Assembly (NCBI GenBank): GCA_040143965.1
Contig: JASJQH010006884.1
Location: forward strand, 1-58,853
DNA: 58,853 nt
Source: Basidiobolus ranarum
Lineage: Eukaryota > Basidiobolomycota > Basidiobolomycetes > Basidiobolales
Direction: 5' to 3'
Part shown: one piece after another, positions 49,001-58,522 of the stretch
How the letters are laid out: each line of letters starts with the position of its first letter
How positions within the stretch are numbered: position 1 is the stretch's first letter
The notes under the pieces: generated by a model
What the model was told of the DNA's origin: nothing
What the model saw: the letters and a program-made list of their open reading frames with translations, nothing else
Databases searched by the model: none
Made by a program: the position numbers and the translations under genes

Positions 49001-49720
49001 CTTGATTATCTGGCTTTCCTCTGCGCTATGCCCGTGATGTCGAAACGTAGGTACTCAATCGCTAGTAGTCCACTGGTAAGTAAGAAAATAGCCCAAATTT
49101 GTGTAGGAGTTGTTGAAGATTCTGGGTTTGAAAACAAAATCTATCCAGGCCTTTGCTCCAGCTTCCTTGCTAATTCTAAACCTGGAGTGGCAATACGTGC
49201 CAACGTAAAACCAGCCAAAGATATATTTCATTTACCAGAGGACCCTACTGTCCCAGTAATCATGGTCTGTGCAGGTACCGGGATTGCTCCTTTCCGAGGT
49301 TTCCTCCAAGAGCGTCAGTATTACGGATTGAAATCCATTGAAAAAGGAGGTAAATCCACTACTCATCTATTTTTTGGATGTCGTTCTCCCGAACAAGATT
49401 ATATCTATCGTGATGAACTTGAAGGATTTGTGAACGATGGTACCCTTGATAAACTACATCTCGCGTGCTCTCGCGTCGGTGGCGCCAAAAAGTATGTCCA
49501 ACACGAACTTCTTTCGTCAGCTTCGTTGGTGTGGGACCTTTTACATAACCAAAAGGGGGCATTCTTTGTCTGCGGATCAGCTTCTGGGATGGCTAAAGAA
49601 GTTGCATCAACACTCATCACAATTATTAAACAAATCGGAGGCATCAACGATCAAGAGGCCAACCAATATTTCCAAAAATTACAAGAAAATGGGAAATATA
49701 ATGAAGATGTTTGGGGCTAA
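46052..49720 (+). CDS. Self-sufficient cytochrome P450-reductase fusion (CYP505/BM3-like) with N-terminal ubiquitin-like domain
   Basis: Single exon, 1,222 residues, predicted fatty-acid hydroxylase that carries its own reductase. P450 part: I-helix AGHETTSN near residue 380, ExxR as KETLR near 437, heme loop FSSGPRACIG with Cys near 519. Reductase part: flavodoxin domain from LTVLFGSNMGLSEEYA (about 612), FAD-binding RYSIASSP (about 1000), NADPH-binding CAGTGIAPFRGF (about 1070), ending YNEDVWG. There is no membrane anchor, as in P450foxy and BM3. Unlike those about 1,060-residue enzymes, it starts with about 115 extra residues: a polar leader, then residues 33-109 with a beta-grasp pattern (KVIVVAF, LDDVKQDC, IEFSNEEGEKITSFGQLMD, DEVYILG) most like a doublecortin or ubiquitin-like domain. 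Confidence 0.93.
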   Translation: MPNTQCPFQTGDTKQESVKSTATDNVEARTSNKKTKVIVVAFSGQDIEKDGVVVKLQTNWDLDDVKQDCGEKLNIPGYNNIEFSNEEGEKITSFGQLMDNDEVYILGNDSCHQEIPTPPTSVFFGTLPQLLPDIPGSLKRFYKEYKTPILQIYMFSTRVIATNHPSIAEVISQESEYFTKRVTAQSSEVKAIGGEGLFTTSSDENVWKLAHKLLIPAFSNSAMKGYAEDMGHLALKLSNVLGSFKPDEPFLVTDWMTRITFETIGMLGFGYDFKLLDSKDSPLHPFIDAMSFCLTELKTRTSRSQYWKKLPIWSNYKFDRMMDLMKNTVDEVIAQRKKDAAHNETFTDLLAFMLDARDKSTGEKLTDDVIRDQVLTFLIAGHETTSNTLSWCLYLLVRHPAVMKKVIQEIVNAGIDGENPPTIAQVSQLKYVNQVLKETLRMYPPVAAVQKYCIKDCILPFGYKIEKDTAAQISIYSLHYNPDIWTEPEVFNPDRFSSAEESKRSPYAWLPFSSGPRACIGMQFSLQEAKIVLATMLRRFEFHLMDDKPVFYTTASATLKPENLHMRVTPRTDLPESTSQSPSDSLTPKTELTAPLITKQLSSDIVLPKLTVLFGSNMGLSEEYANKIAKYAVELGFKETDISSLDEWDVLKAGRYEGQEVKSPNKIPMILVVTSTYNGLPPDNAKDFDRFISAKRDESDKPLKGLRYTVFGCGNKQWRTYQVFPSKVNEALERLGADQIFPAGAGDADGDIDAAFSEWLAKLYTSLLTDLGMEGSGLNLLGTTASQDPTVGVTLRYISPDCSKEVDIAKCNIRSTPQAHIIENKELQIIEKSHRSTRHLDIELPEGTDYSAGDHLEIAPENQASLVEEIAIAFGYALDAVFEVKIDSSTNSSISSRSLAAVIKGPCTIRNALTYYADLLAVPSRQFLGVCVSAISEEYPELEKGYLEGICQTGEEGNRIYAKFAKKNRTLLDLIHNYPMIKKLDYLAFLCAMPVMSKRRYSIASSPLVSKKIAQICVGVVEDSGFENKIYPGLCSSFLANSKPGVAIRANVKPAKDIFHLPEDPTVPVIMVCAGTGIAPFRGFLQERQYYGLKSIEKGGKSTTHLFFGCRSPEQDYIYRDELEGFVNDGTLDKLHLACSRVGGAKKYVQHELLSSASLVWDLLHNQKGAFFVCGSASGMAKEVASTLITIIKQIGGINDQEANQYFQKLQENGKYNEDVWG

Positions 49721-51078
49721 AGATGTTTAAAATGCTCAAAATGCTAAAAATGCCACCTCAATAAACACAGCCAAATGGAAAACATGGTATAGTTATTGTG
49801 GTTACGAATACAATACAACAACGTATCTAATATGTCAGATTAGTGCAGACTTGTTTTAGTAAATAAATCAACCAAACTTATCCACCCCATTTACTACTAA
49901 TCGTCTAATCGTTGAATCGTCGAAACGTGGAACATGTATTTACTATTTCAAGATCGAGACTGTTGATCGAGTTGGATAAATTCGAATGTTCAACGAATAA
50001 CCGTTCATTCACTATTATTACATTTGCAAACTTTAATTTTGACAGTTGCATTTGGGGTTTCACTACCAATATGGAAATTGCATGGATTGGCAAGAATCTC
50101 ATATCTTGGGTCATTGTTACTACCGCCCTTGGGTATCATTAGGGTTAGTACCAGTAGCCGGATACACTATCTATGTTACACATCATGCTAGTTACACGCC
50201 ATAATGACATGGATTTTCAAGGGTTGAGGCAGGGTCAAAGTCAGGGAAATGAGCAATTGACAATCGATAGATGGTTTTGCATCAACAGATGCAATAGATG
50301 TGATTTAGAGATAAACAATCTTCTTGCCATGCGCTTATCTTGAGCATCCGGATACTCAAGTTCTTGATTATAATGTTAGTCCATATCTGTCGTGATTCCT
50401 TAGTTGGGACACATACAATACATATATAAACCGAATTAGCTCCACATTGCTATATCGCGAGAGACATATGCGCTCATTATCATCTCATCTCCGAGCTTTG
50501 ATAGTAGAAATCTGGGTTGGTGATCGTCACATATGGCAACTGAGTTTCTCAAATAGGCAAGAAAAAGAAAGATCGGAGTTCACTTAAGCGGAAAAAGAAA
50601 TAACTGCCTATATCAGGAATATTTTTCAACAAGCATGCCATATTTGTGATATTGCTAACGTGCTATCCCAATTTAATAACATTAGGTGAATATTGGTAAT
50701 ACTTGGCTCCATTCGTATCTTAAGAGCGAATGAGTTGGCATCTATGCCCTATGCCCCAAATTCACTAATTCAAACCAAATTGATACAAACACGACCCCTT
50801 CTAGGCAAAGGTTCATGATCCAGTAATGGGTTTGTATTGGTGGACAAGTAAGCATTTTCTGAGATATTCGGATAAATCCTCACAAGCAACAACATTATCG
50901 ATTGCGAGCCAGATTAAGGGCAAGATATCTGGGCTACAAAAAATTCTTGCTGAGTTTACTAAATTAGAAATGACTTATCATGATTGTCACATTGCTGTTA
51001 GATATATAAGTCGGTGGGTGAGCGGTTGAGTGTGTCTCACCAAGCTTTGATATTCACTATTCGATAGATACCCACTAA
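49721..51078. other. Long intergenic gap with arrestin promoter
   Basis: About 1.36 kb. TTAGGGTTAGT at 50139-50149 resembles a telomere-repeat half site. TATATAAG at 51003-51010 is a likely TATA box about 70 bp before the arrestin ATG. Open frames at 49905-50142 are unsupported. Confidence 0.4.
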
Positions 51079-52098
51079 ATGAGTCCTAAACTCCAAATTG
51101 AATTAGATCAGGACACTTTTTACAAGAGTGGTCTTGAAGAAGATAACTCCGCCTCTATCCTTAAAGGAAAACTCATTTTTAGCCCGTCCACATCCGTCAA
51201 GGTTTTGTTCATTACTCTTTGCTTTCGAGGAAAATTGCTATTGAACAGAGGTTTTCAATCCACACGCAAAACTCTGTTCCAGCACACATGGACCTTCCAC
51301 AGAAATGTCGGATCCACCGTTTTCGATGCACAGAAAACCTATACATACGATTTCGAACTTCCCTTACCTTCTGATCTTCCAGAGTCATGTGTCGCTGACT
51401 ATGCCAAGATCCAGTACAGTCTGAAAGCATCCGTGGAAACACCCTTGTTTTCTTCCAACATCAGAACAGACAAAGCTGTCTTTATTCACCAGAACAATAG
51501 CCAAGTCTTATCAGTTGCCTACAATACTCACATTCAGAACTTATGGAAAGACATGGTCAACTATGAGGTGATCATTCCTAGCCATGAATATATCCCTGGC
51601 GATAGTTTCCCTGTCACATTCAAGCATCAAGCTCTGGACACCAAATGCAAAATTGTCAGCGTCTGGGCTGGCTTGAATGAAAAAACCACATACAATAATG
51701 GCGATGGTAACTCAGCGGATGAAGGTTGCCTGGTAAAAAAATGGTTACAAACTGCAGGGGGTGAAGTTGCTGATGGAGACGATATGAGCTATCTGTCACT
51801 AACCGTTCCCAAATCCTGCAAAAATGTGCATTACGACTCGAATACACCCTACGTACAAGTGGTTCACAGTCTTTCCACAAGAATCGATGTAGAAATCAAT
51901 GGAGAAATCCAACAAATTCGCTCCATACTTCCAGTTTGCATCGTTCATCATACAACAGCTCCTTCCTCCTTGAATGAGGTATATGAGCAGTTGCCAACCT
52001 ATGAGATAATCCGACTCGATTGTCCACCCACTTACGCAACAACAAAGGGTGTTATCACTGAAGCCCCACCTGCTTATCAACATGAGCTCACCGCTTGA
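51079..52098 (+). CDS. Arrestin-domain protein with PPxY motifs
   Basis: Single exon, 339 residues, predicted Rsp5-adaptor arrestin. N-lobe: LKGKLIFSPSTSVKVLFITLCFRGK and FHRNVG...YTYDFELPLPSDLPES, the arrestin F.F.lpLP..lP block; C-lobe: VIIPSHEYIPGDSFPVTF. The tail holds LPTYEI, PPTYAT and APPAYQ, i.e. two PPxY and one LPxY ligase-docking motifs near the C-terminus. It differs from the arrestin at 37634-38679 in lacking introns and in overall sequence, so it is not a recent duplicate. A TATA box lies about 70 bp upstream. Confidence 0.88.
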   Translation: MSPKLQIELDQDTFYKSGLEEDNSASILKGKLIFSPSTSVKVLFITLCFRGKLLLNRGFQSTRKTLFQHTWTFHRNVGSTVFDAQKTYTYDFELPLPSDLPESCVADYAKIQYSLKASVETPLFSSNIRTDKAVFIHQNNSQVLSVAYNTHIQNLWKDMVNYEVIIPSHEYIPGDSFPVTFKHQALDTKCKIVSVWAGLNEKTTYNNGDGNSADEGCLVKKWLQTAGGEVADGDDMSYLSLTVPKSCKNVHYDSNTPYVQVVHSLSTRIDVEINGEIQQIRSILPVCIVHHTTAPSSLNEVYEQLPTYEIIRLDCPPTYATTKGVITEAPPAYQHELTA

Positions 52099-52336
52099 GG
52101 CGGGAGTCCAAACAAATGTACATTTTAATCCTCATTCCACATATAAATAATAGAGAAGTGATAGATATTCCAAATAACATACATAGCCAAATAAATTTTT
52201 TAATCAACAATCATCATGGTATTTAGTGAGATATATTCGCAATTAGCTGTTCGCTATTCGCCACATTATATAATCATGTATTGACTGTGACTGACAGTTT
52301 AAATCGTTATCTTTATACCGTAATTGACTATTTCTT

Positions 52337-53151
52337 GTTGAAATTAGCTTTGCCTAAACACCTATATAGTCATATATAGCTTAGTATTTAGTTATCCTAT
52401 ATTGAACTAAGATATCTCCCATTATTCGATATTGGAATTTACTGTTGAAATTAGCATTGCCTAAACACCTATATAGTCATATATAGCTTAGTACTTAGTT
52501 ATCTTACATTTCACAAACATATTACCCATTATTCGATATCGGAATTTACTTGGAATATTTTCACCAACTTAGAAGTTCTCAGATATATAGATTTTGATAA
52601 CTTGTGCTAAAAGCCCCAAACTTTGCACACATGTTCCTGGGACCTTCCTTAACATATTCTACACATTATTTTGCTTATATCTTGACAAAAGTATAAATGT
52701 CAACTTTCACTCAATAAATCAATAAGTGAAAACTACCAATTTCTCTAATTCTCCAAACTACTTCCAACAGGCTCTGAAATACTTTAACATAATTATATAT
52801 TCTGCAGTATTGGTAATATTTATGTTGAAACAAACATAGCTTAAGCATCTATGTAGTCATATATAGCTTAGTACGTAGTTATACCATACTGAGCAAAGAT
52901 ATCACCAACTATTCTCAATTGAAATTTGCTTAGAAGTTCTCAGATATATAGGCTTTGATAGCTTGTGCTAGAAGCCCTAAAGTTTGCACATATGCTCCTG
53001 GGACCTTCCTTAACACATTCTACACGTTTTTCTGCTTACATCTTGACAAAACTATAAATGTCAACTTTCTACTCAATAAATCAATAAGTGAAAACCACCA
53101 ATTTCTCTAATTCTCCAAACCACTCCCAACAGGCTCTCACATACTTTAACA
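52337..53151. repeat. Compound tandem repeat, a-a-b-a-b arrangement
   Basis: Two non-coding modules alternate. Module a, about 107 bp and sharing CATATATAGCTTAGTA, occurs at 52337-52443, 52444-52550 and 52824-52931. Module b, 220 bp and sharing AGAAGTTCTCAGATATATAG, CCTGGGACCTTCCTTAACA and CAATAAATCAATAAGTGAAA, occurs at 52571-52790 and 52932-53151. The two b copies have exactly equal length and are roughly 90 percent identical by eye. The a copies are more diverged. No long ORF, terminal inverted repeats or poly-A tail seen. Confidence 0.85.
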
Positions 53152-53852
53152 CAAAATCACAAATACTTCAACATTTAGGATCAACTATATGGACAATAGC
53201 GCATAAGCTTGATATTAAGTAAAGTAGAAAGAGGATATGCTTCGTAACATAACATAATATACCAGCCATTCTAGATAGGTAACATAAAGTCTTTAGCTAC
53301 CAGATCAGGCTTTTCCCCTAACCCTAAATATGAACCTATAATGTAGGGTTATCATGTATCAGATTTCAATAGGAAAATTTATCCGATGATGGGGCTGAGA
53401 GTCAGTGCTCTCCGAGAAAAAAAGGTATACTAATGAGGTTGCAATTACCTGGATCCAGATTTACTGGCCAAGGATAGTCACAGATTTATTGCATCACTGA
53501 ATTTGGTAAAAAAACATGACCAACACGCTCACTAAATCTGTATCTTTAGCTGAACAAACATTATGGAATAACCGAGTAACAGGCTTTCGCATGGCCTTTG
53601 CACGATGTTTTCTTGAATTTAAGCATTAAAAGTAAATCAACGTGTAGAGTATATTAAGGGATTCCAGGAATACGTTGAATAATTTATCCAATATCCAGAA
53701 TATCAATTATATTAAAAATTATTGATAAAGGGGAATCGTGCTAAAAGATAGTCAAATCACTGGCGAATGTTGCCAAACAATAATGTTATTTCATCAAATT
53801 GTGGGAGAATATACGATTCGGCTAATTTTTTATATATTATGGGCTCAATTCG
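53152..53852. other. Intergenic, downstream of the compound repeat
   Basis: About 700 bp with CCCCTAACCCTAAAT at 53315-53329 (telomere-repeat like). The open frame running into 54040 is antisense to the peptidase gene and unsupported. Confidence 0.35.
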
Positions 53853-56501
53853 TTACCAAAAATTGTGCTCCCGAAGCCACTTTTCAGCAATTTTGGAATT
53901 GTGTTGGAGCCATTGAATATTTAGTAAAACAGGCTTCCGGATGTTATTCCAACTGTCGATGTATTGTGCAGGCTTACTGGCAAAAAAAAGATCCCACCTG
54001 TCAAGATCGGCTTGTGAATCGACAAACTGATACATATTAGATATGTAATAATTCAAAACTTGAGAACCTTGTGGCTGAGATTCCACAGCGTGAAAATCCT
54101 GGAGAATACGCTTGGTCAGACGGTCTCGTGTTGGCGGGTTGATCGAAATTGTCTCCATCACACCGACCAAGTCGCTGGCAGAAATAGTTCCATTGAGTAT
54201 CATGTCAAGAAATTGGTCGGATGCTACCTGCTCTTGCACCGCTGCGCTAGCTATTGCCAATAGACTGCGCATTTCAGAGTCTCGGGCGGCTAGATAGAGC
54301 TTCATGACTTGATCAAACGTTTCCTTCCCGGAATCCATGACGTGCATCCAAAGTGAGAATGCTAATAGGTTCATATTAAGTGCAGTGGTATCACCGGCAA
54401 GATAACGTTGTGCGCGTAATTGTGAATCACGTTTGACCTCTGGTGAACGACTACTGATTGCACCAATGAGTCTGACGGTGCGTAGCGCTATTTGGTCTGC
54501 TGTCTCATTGGATGGAAAATCCCAGTTTGACGAGGAGTAATAATGGCCAAATATTCTCCATATGAGGTGACGAATCGCTTCTGTGTTTTCTACCCCTGGT
54601 GTCATACGACGCCCGAAACGCAGTAGAAGCCAGTTTAGTCGATACATCACCAAGGGATCAGTTTCATTGGTTAACGCAAGTGAGTACTCAAACAATTGAT
54701 CAGCTGTGTACTCGCCACTCTCTGAAAGGGCTAAATAATCATATGCAAGTGCAACCCGGTCGTCAGATGAGATATCGGCCTCACCATGTTTTATCGCACG
54801 AGCTATTGCATTGACATTATCTTGAGGATACCAAATCAGGAATGGACTCCCGGCGTCTTTGTTAAGTAGGTAATAGGGCTTGGTAGCCATTTGAAGATTT
54901 TGGGAACTGGTGTTGAAGATGGTTGGAGCAGTGGCATTATTACCAGTAGTGATAGGAATTTGCCATATCGTCCTGTCCTTACTGCTGGCCGCTTCACTAT
55001 TTAATGCATAGTAACGATGCTGGTTGAGAATCAACTTGTTATTATCGGCTTTTACGGTGACTATTGGAGACCCCGGATGATTAAGCCATGCATCAACGAG
55101 TTGACCAACATCATGACCAGTGATTTGACTAATAATATACACTAGATCAGCTGTACGCACATTGCGAAGCTTATATCTTGAAAGGAGCTGATGAAGCGCA
55201 GTACGAATGGCGTCAGAGCCTAGTGTATGCACAAGCATTTGAACCACAGAAGAACTCTTATCATTCACAATGCCACTGAACGCTGTGTCACTTCTGACTG
55301 GCTGTGTATCGTTGAAGCGATCAGCCTCAATGCTACCTTGCCAGCGACCAGGTGCGCCTCCCATGCCAGCGACGAACCATGAGTTCATCTGTGACTTCCA
55401 TTCGGGCATCACGGTTGCCATGGCTCTTGTTTCGTACCAATTAGCAAACCCATTACTAAGCCATAGGTCTTTCCATTGCGCTGGTGTAACTAGGCCTCCT
55501 AACCACTGATGTGCCATTACACGTGCTACGTTAAGTGCAGCACTTTGGACGTCAAACAGGGCCCATGTCTTCAAATTGAAAAGCAGCGTGATTTCATTAT
55601 AGATTACTAAGCCCCAGCCAAGAGAAGTAGAAGCAACATTTGGTAGAGCAATCTGATCATACTTCTCTAATGGGAATGGCAACTGAAACATTTGTTCATA
55701 GTATCCTATGAGTCGATCAGTAATATCAAGTGCTAACTGACCGTCATATACACTGTCAGCCACCGAATAGAGGCGTAAGCGAACAGGCTTATTGGTTTGT
55801 TTACTGTTCTGCTCAAGATATCGGAATTTACCCATTGCGAATGTCAACAAATAAGTCGACATTGGTGGAGTGAGCGTAAATTGGATTTGTTTGAGATCAG
55901 AATCCGGAACATCGTTTTCACTCAACACTTGCGTGTTAGTAATAGCCATTAGTTTACGTGATATAATGACAGTATTGTTGAATGTTGCCTTGTATTCAGG
56001 ACTATCCCAGCCTGGAACTATCCACCGGAACCCCTCACGCCCCGATTGCGACACAGCTGCTCGATGGATCGTGCCATTCGTATCCATATACTCAACCCTT
56101 TTGAGGCCTCCACCTTGACTCAATATTGGCGAAGTAAAGTTAATTCCAAGCACAACATCCTTGGCCGATATGACTTTGTTAAAGGTTGCGGTCGCAGTTC
56201 CTGCCTCATCGTTGATCTGGAGTGAAGTAGCATGATTCTCTTCGGAGTCGGCCATGGATATAAAGGCGTTATGAAGAGTGATGTTTTTTGCATCAAACGT
56301 TAATTTATTGCTCTTTTCGTGTACTCGAAGGTTGATCTTGACAAATCCTGGGCATTCCCAGCTATCGAGATTAGGCTGGAGAACAACCTCATAGTGAGTT
56401 GGCGTTACAGCAACTAGCAGCACTCCTGGAAGCGAGCCGATAGCAATCACAAAAAGTAGCATATGTAGGAACGAGTAACTCATGGCGTATGAATGAGACA
56501 T
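53853..56501 (-). CDS. Secreted M1 aminopeptidase homologue lacking catalytic residues (pseudo-peptidase)
   Basis: Single exon, 882 residues, full length for the family with an open frame throughout. An N-terminal hydrophobic segment (MLLFVIAIGSLPGVLLVAV) is a signal peptide or anchor, and many N-x-S/T sequons follow. The M1 architecture is plain: TPTHYEV..QP start, IPGWDSP.YKA, YLLTFAMGKF, FPLEKYDQIALPN, LVTPAQWKDLWL, NGFANWYE, then an ERAP1_C-like helical half. Yet the zinc motif HEXXH reads R327-V-M-A-H331, the third zinc ligand Glu is N350, the GAMEN exopeptidase motif is STSLG (291-295) and the transition-state Tyr is N413. TATAAATA at 56514-56521 on the coding strand lies only about 13 bp before the first ATG, so translation may begin at Met7 (56483). 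Confidence 0.92.
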   Translation of the reverse strand: MSHSYAMSYSFLHMLLFVIAIGSLPGVLLVAVTPTHYEVVLQPNLDSWECPGFVKINLRVHEKSNKLTFDAKNITLHNAFISMADSEENHATSLQINDEAGTATATFNKVISAKDVVLGINFTSPILSQGGGLKRVEYMDTNGTIHRAAVSQSGREGFRWIVPGWDSPEYKATFNNTVIISRKLMAITNTQVLSENDVPDSDLKQIQFTLTPPMSTYLLTFAMGKFRYLEQNSKQTNKPVRLRLYSVADSVYDGQLALDITDRLIGYYEQMFQLPFPLEKYDQIALPNVASTSLGWGLVIYNEITLLFNLKTWALFDVQSAALNVARVMAHQWLGGLVTPAQWKDLWLSNGFANWYETRAMATVMPEWKSQMNSWFVAGMGGAPGRWQGSIEADRFNDTQPVRSDTAFSGIVNDKSSSVVQMLVHTLGSDAIRTALHQLLSRYKLRNVRTADLVYIISQITGHDVGQLVDAWLNHPGSPIVTVKADNNKLILNQHRYYALNSEAASSKDRTIWQIPITTGNNATAPTIFNTSSQNLQMATKPYYLLNKDAGSPFLIWYPQDNVNAIARAIKHGEADISSDDRVALAYDYLALSESGEYTADQLFEYSLALTNETDPLVMYRLNWLLLRFGRRMTPGVENTEAIRHLIWRIFGHYYSSSNWDFPSNETADQIALRTVRLIGAISSRSPEVKRDSQLRAQRYLAGDTTALNMNLLAFSLWMHVMDSGKETFDQVMKLYLAARDSEMRSLLAIASAAVQEQVASDQFLDMILNGTISASDLVGVMETISINPPTRDRLTKRILQDFHAVESQPQGSQVLNYYISNMYQFVDSQADLDRWDLFFASKPAQYIDSWNNIRKPVLLNIQWLQHNSKIAEKWLREHNFW

Positions 56502-57050
56502 AGATGAGTTGCATATTTATACTTATGATATGCCAATGAATCGAACTGCAATGGAGCCAGTAAAGAATATTGGAAAAACCAATTGCTTGGCGTGCTGACA
56601 AATAACCAACAGTTTTTCCTTCGTTTTTCCGTGCTTAGGCTAGTCTAGCACACTGAATATCGAAAACAATTCTTGACAACAACTTCTAAGGTATGCCCCA
56701 CTATGCGCATTAGAATTACCAATTACCTAAATTCTACTATTGTTAGTTGTACACTTGATAATAACGCTCTCTGATTAGTTTGTTAACTTCAATAATGATG
56801 AATATAGCTTCAACAAGCAAGGCTTGCAACACAAGTCCCTATATTCTAATTGAGAATTTCTCTATATCTCTTTAATTAGGATGGCTTGCTACACCCCCTT
56901 ATCTATTATTTTCTATTACACAAACTCCAGATTATCTCAAACCATTGATTTACATCTCTGCCCTCTTAGTCAGGTGCCTCGTATTTCTACTCGTTTATTC
57001 CGCAACGACATACGAAATCAATTGTACGAAAGTGTTGCAGTTTGAATTGT

Positions 57051-57117
57051 CACATCTAGGATTGTGGATAGACAGGTACATCTAGGATTGAGGATAGACA
57101 GGCACATCTAGGATTCA
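57051..57117. repeat. 26-bp tandem repeat, about 2.5 copies
   Basis: CATCTAGGATT recurs at 57053, 57079 and 57105 with the rest of the unit (containing GGATAGACAGG) nearly unchanged. Confidence 0.9.
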
Positions 57118-57327
57118 GTTTATGCTTAGAATATAGTTGTGAGTAAAAATTCACTATTCATGGTTCATTTGTTTCACTACCTCCACACACATTTTGTGCG
57201 AAGAGTAGAACATCTTTAGTAAATATCTCCTCTAATAGAACCTGTAGGCACATAAGCTCACTGCTAATGCTCAAGTGATATGTGATAATATAGATGATTT
57301 TTGGCTTTATAGTTTACTAAAGTGCGA

Positions 57328-57389
57328 ATAGCTATACCTAAACAAATAGCTATACCTAAACAAATAGCTATACCTAAACAAATAGCCTA
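57328..57389. repeat. 18-bp tandem repeat, three full copies
   Basis: Unit ATAGCTATACCTAAACAA starts at 57328, 57346 and 57364, perfectly repeated, with a partial fourth copy from 57382. Confidence 0.95.
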
Positions 57390-57497
57390 GTCATAGAACA
57401 CAAACACAATATTTAAATAAATATACCTACTTCCAATTACAATCAAAATCCATCCACAATCTGTATAATCCGGACAAACAAACATATATGGATGATT

Positions 57498-57570
57498 GCT
57501 TAATCAGATTAATTGATTTAATTTGCTTAATCAGATTAATTGATTTAATTTGTTTAATCTGATCAATTGA
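57498..57570. repeat. 27-bp tandem repeat, about 2.7 copies
   Basis: Units beginning G[CT]TTAATC start at 57498, 57525 and 57552. Each contains TTAATCAGATTAATTGA-like sequence with internal dyad symmetry. Because 27 is a multiple of three it keeps a frame open on the minus strand. Confidence 0.9.
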
Positions 57571-58421
57571 CTTGCAGCGACACTTTTCCTTGAAGGGTAG
57601 CGTGGAGTAATTAAGCACATGCATTGAGCGCGCTAGTCAAGTCCTTCACAACGAATTGGAATATATATCATCCACTTCACATCCTGAAATTATTCCGACT
57701 GTGGCGTGTTTATCTACTGGTGATTGGTATTAATTAACTGCTAGTTGAACTCGCCATTTTACTTTTGTTGCTTGTACTTTGTCCCGAATCCACTTGATTA
57801 TATAGGAGTACTTAGAGACAGAAATCTGATTAAGCATGTCAGTCACTGTCAAATTCAAATTAGTTTGACCTGAAGAATTTATTTCAGCACACTGAGTCGA
57901 AGGCAATCCTACAATTTTATCTATGAGAGGTTAGGTTGTACATGTAATATGCTATTAGCTGAGAATTGTTAAATCATACTGCATACTATGAGTCAGGCTT
58001 AATCCGATTTTTTCTCGAAGTTTTGTCGTATATTCATGTTTGAAATTCACTTGTGGCGTTAGCTCTATATAGTTCGGAGCTTTCAAACCACACCTGATGG
58101 GGAAAGCTACTTAGTTGGCCTAAGCCCGCACAAGGCCCCTTGATTAAAATGGGTCTGCAAGTTTAAGACTCCTATAGATTTGGTAAGAAGTCGACGATTG
58201 AAACGATGCAAACTTCACAATAATCTATTATTTATCAGACAGATATGTATACTTCTAAATAGAGAGTAGAAATATAGGGTAAAACAGTGAATGTGGGGTG
58301 GGAGAATGTTAATTCTAAACATTTGTACCTTGACCCCATGCATACGCATCTCAGATATAGGAGTAATAATAATTCTGTCAGTAAGGGGTAAAAAATGTGA
58401 TAGATCATAGATATACAAGAA

Positions 58422-58429
58422 TATAAATA
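58422..58429 (+). promoter_or_regulatory. TATA box of the glycine-rich protein gene
   Basis: TATAAATA about 95 bp before the ATG at 58523. Confidence 0.5.
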
Positions 58430-58522
58430 GTGACCATCAGTTCATCCAAAACATTATCCACAGGTTTTCTTTAGATTTTATAGAACCCACTTGATACTTT
58501 CTACAACACTACAACTCCTAAA

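Larger units (their letters stand above)
56502..58522. other. Two-kilobase gap with minisatellite cluster
   Basis: No gene seen between the peptidase start and the glycine-rich protein. It contains three short tandem repeats (57051-57117, 57328-57389 and 57498-57570, annotated separately) and a TATAAATA box at 58422-58429 about 95 bp before the last gene. The frame at 57427-57624 arises from the 27-bp repeat. Confidence 0.45.

Noticed and set aside
52337-53151. Compound repeat considered as a transposable element
   Set aside because: No coding capacity, terminal inverted repeats, target-site duplication or poly-A tail could be seen, so only a repeat is called.
57427-57624. Frame with IKQIKSINL repeats
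   Set aside because: Produced by the 27-bp minisatellite, whose period is a multiple of three.
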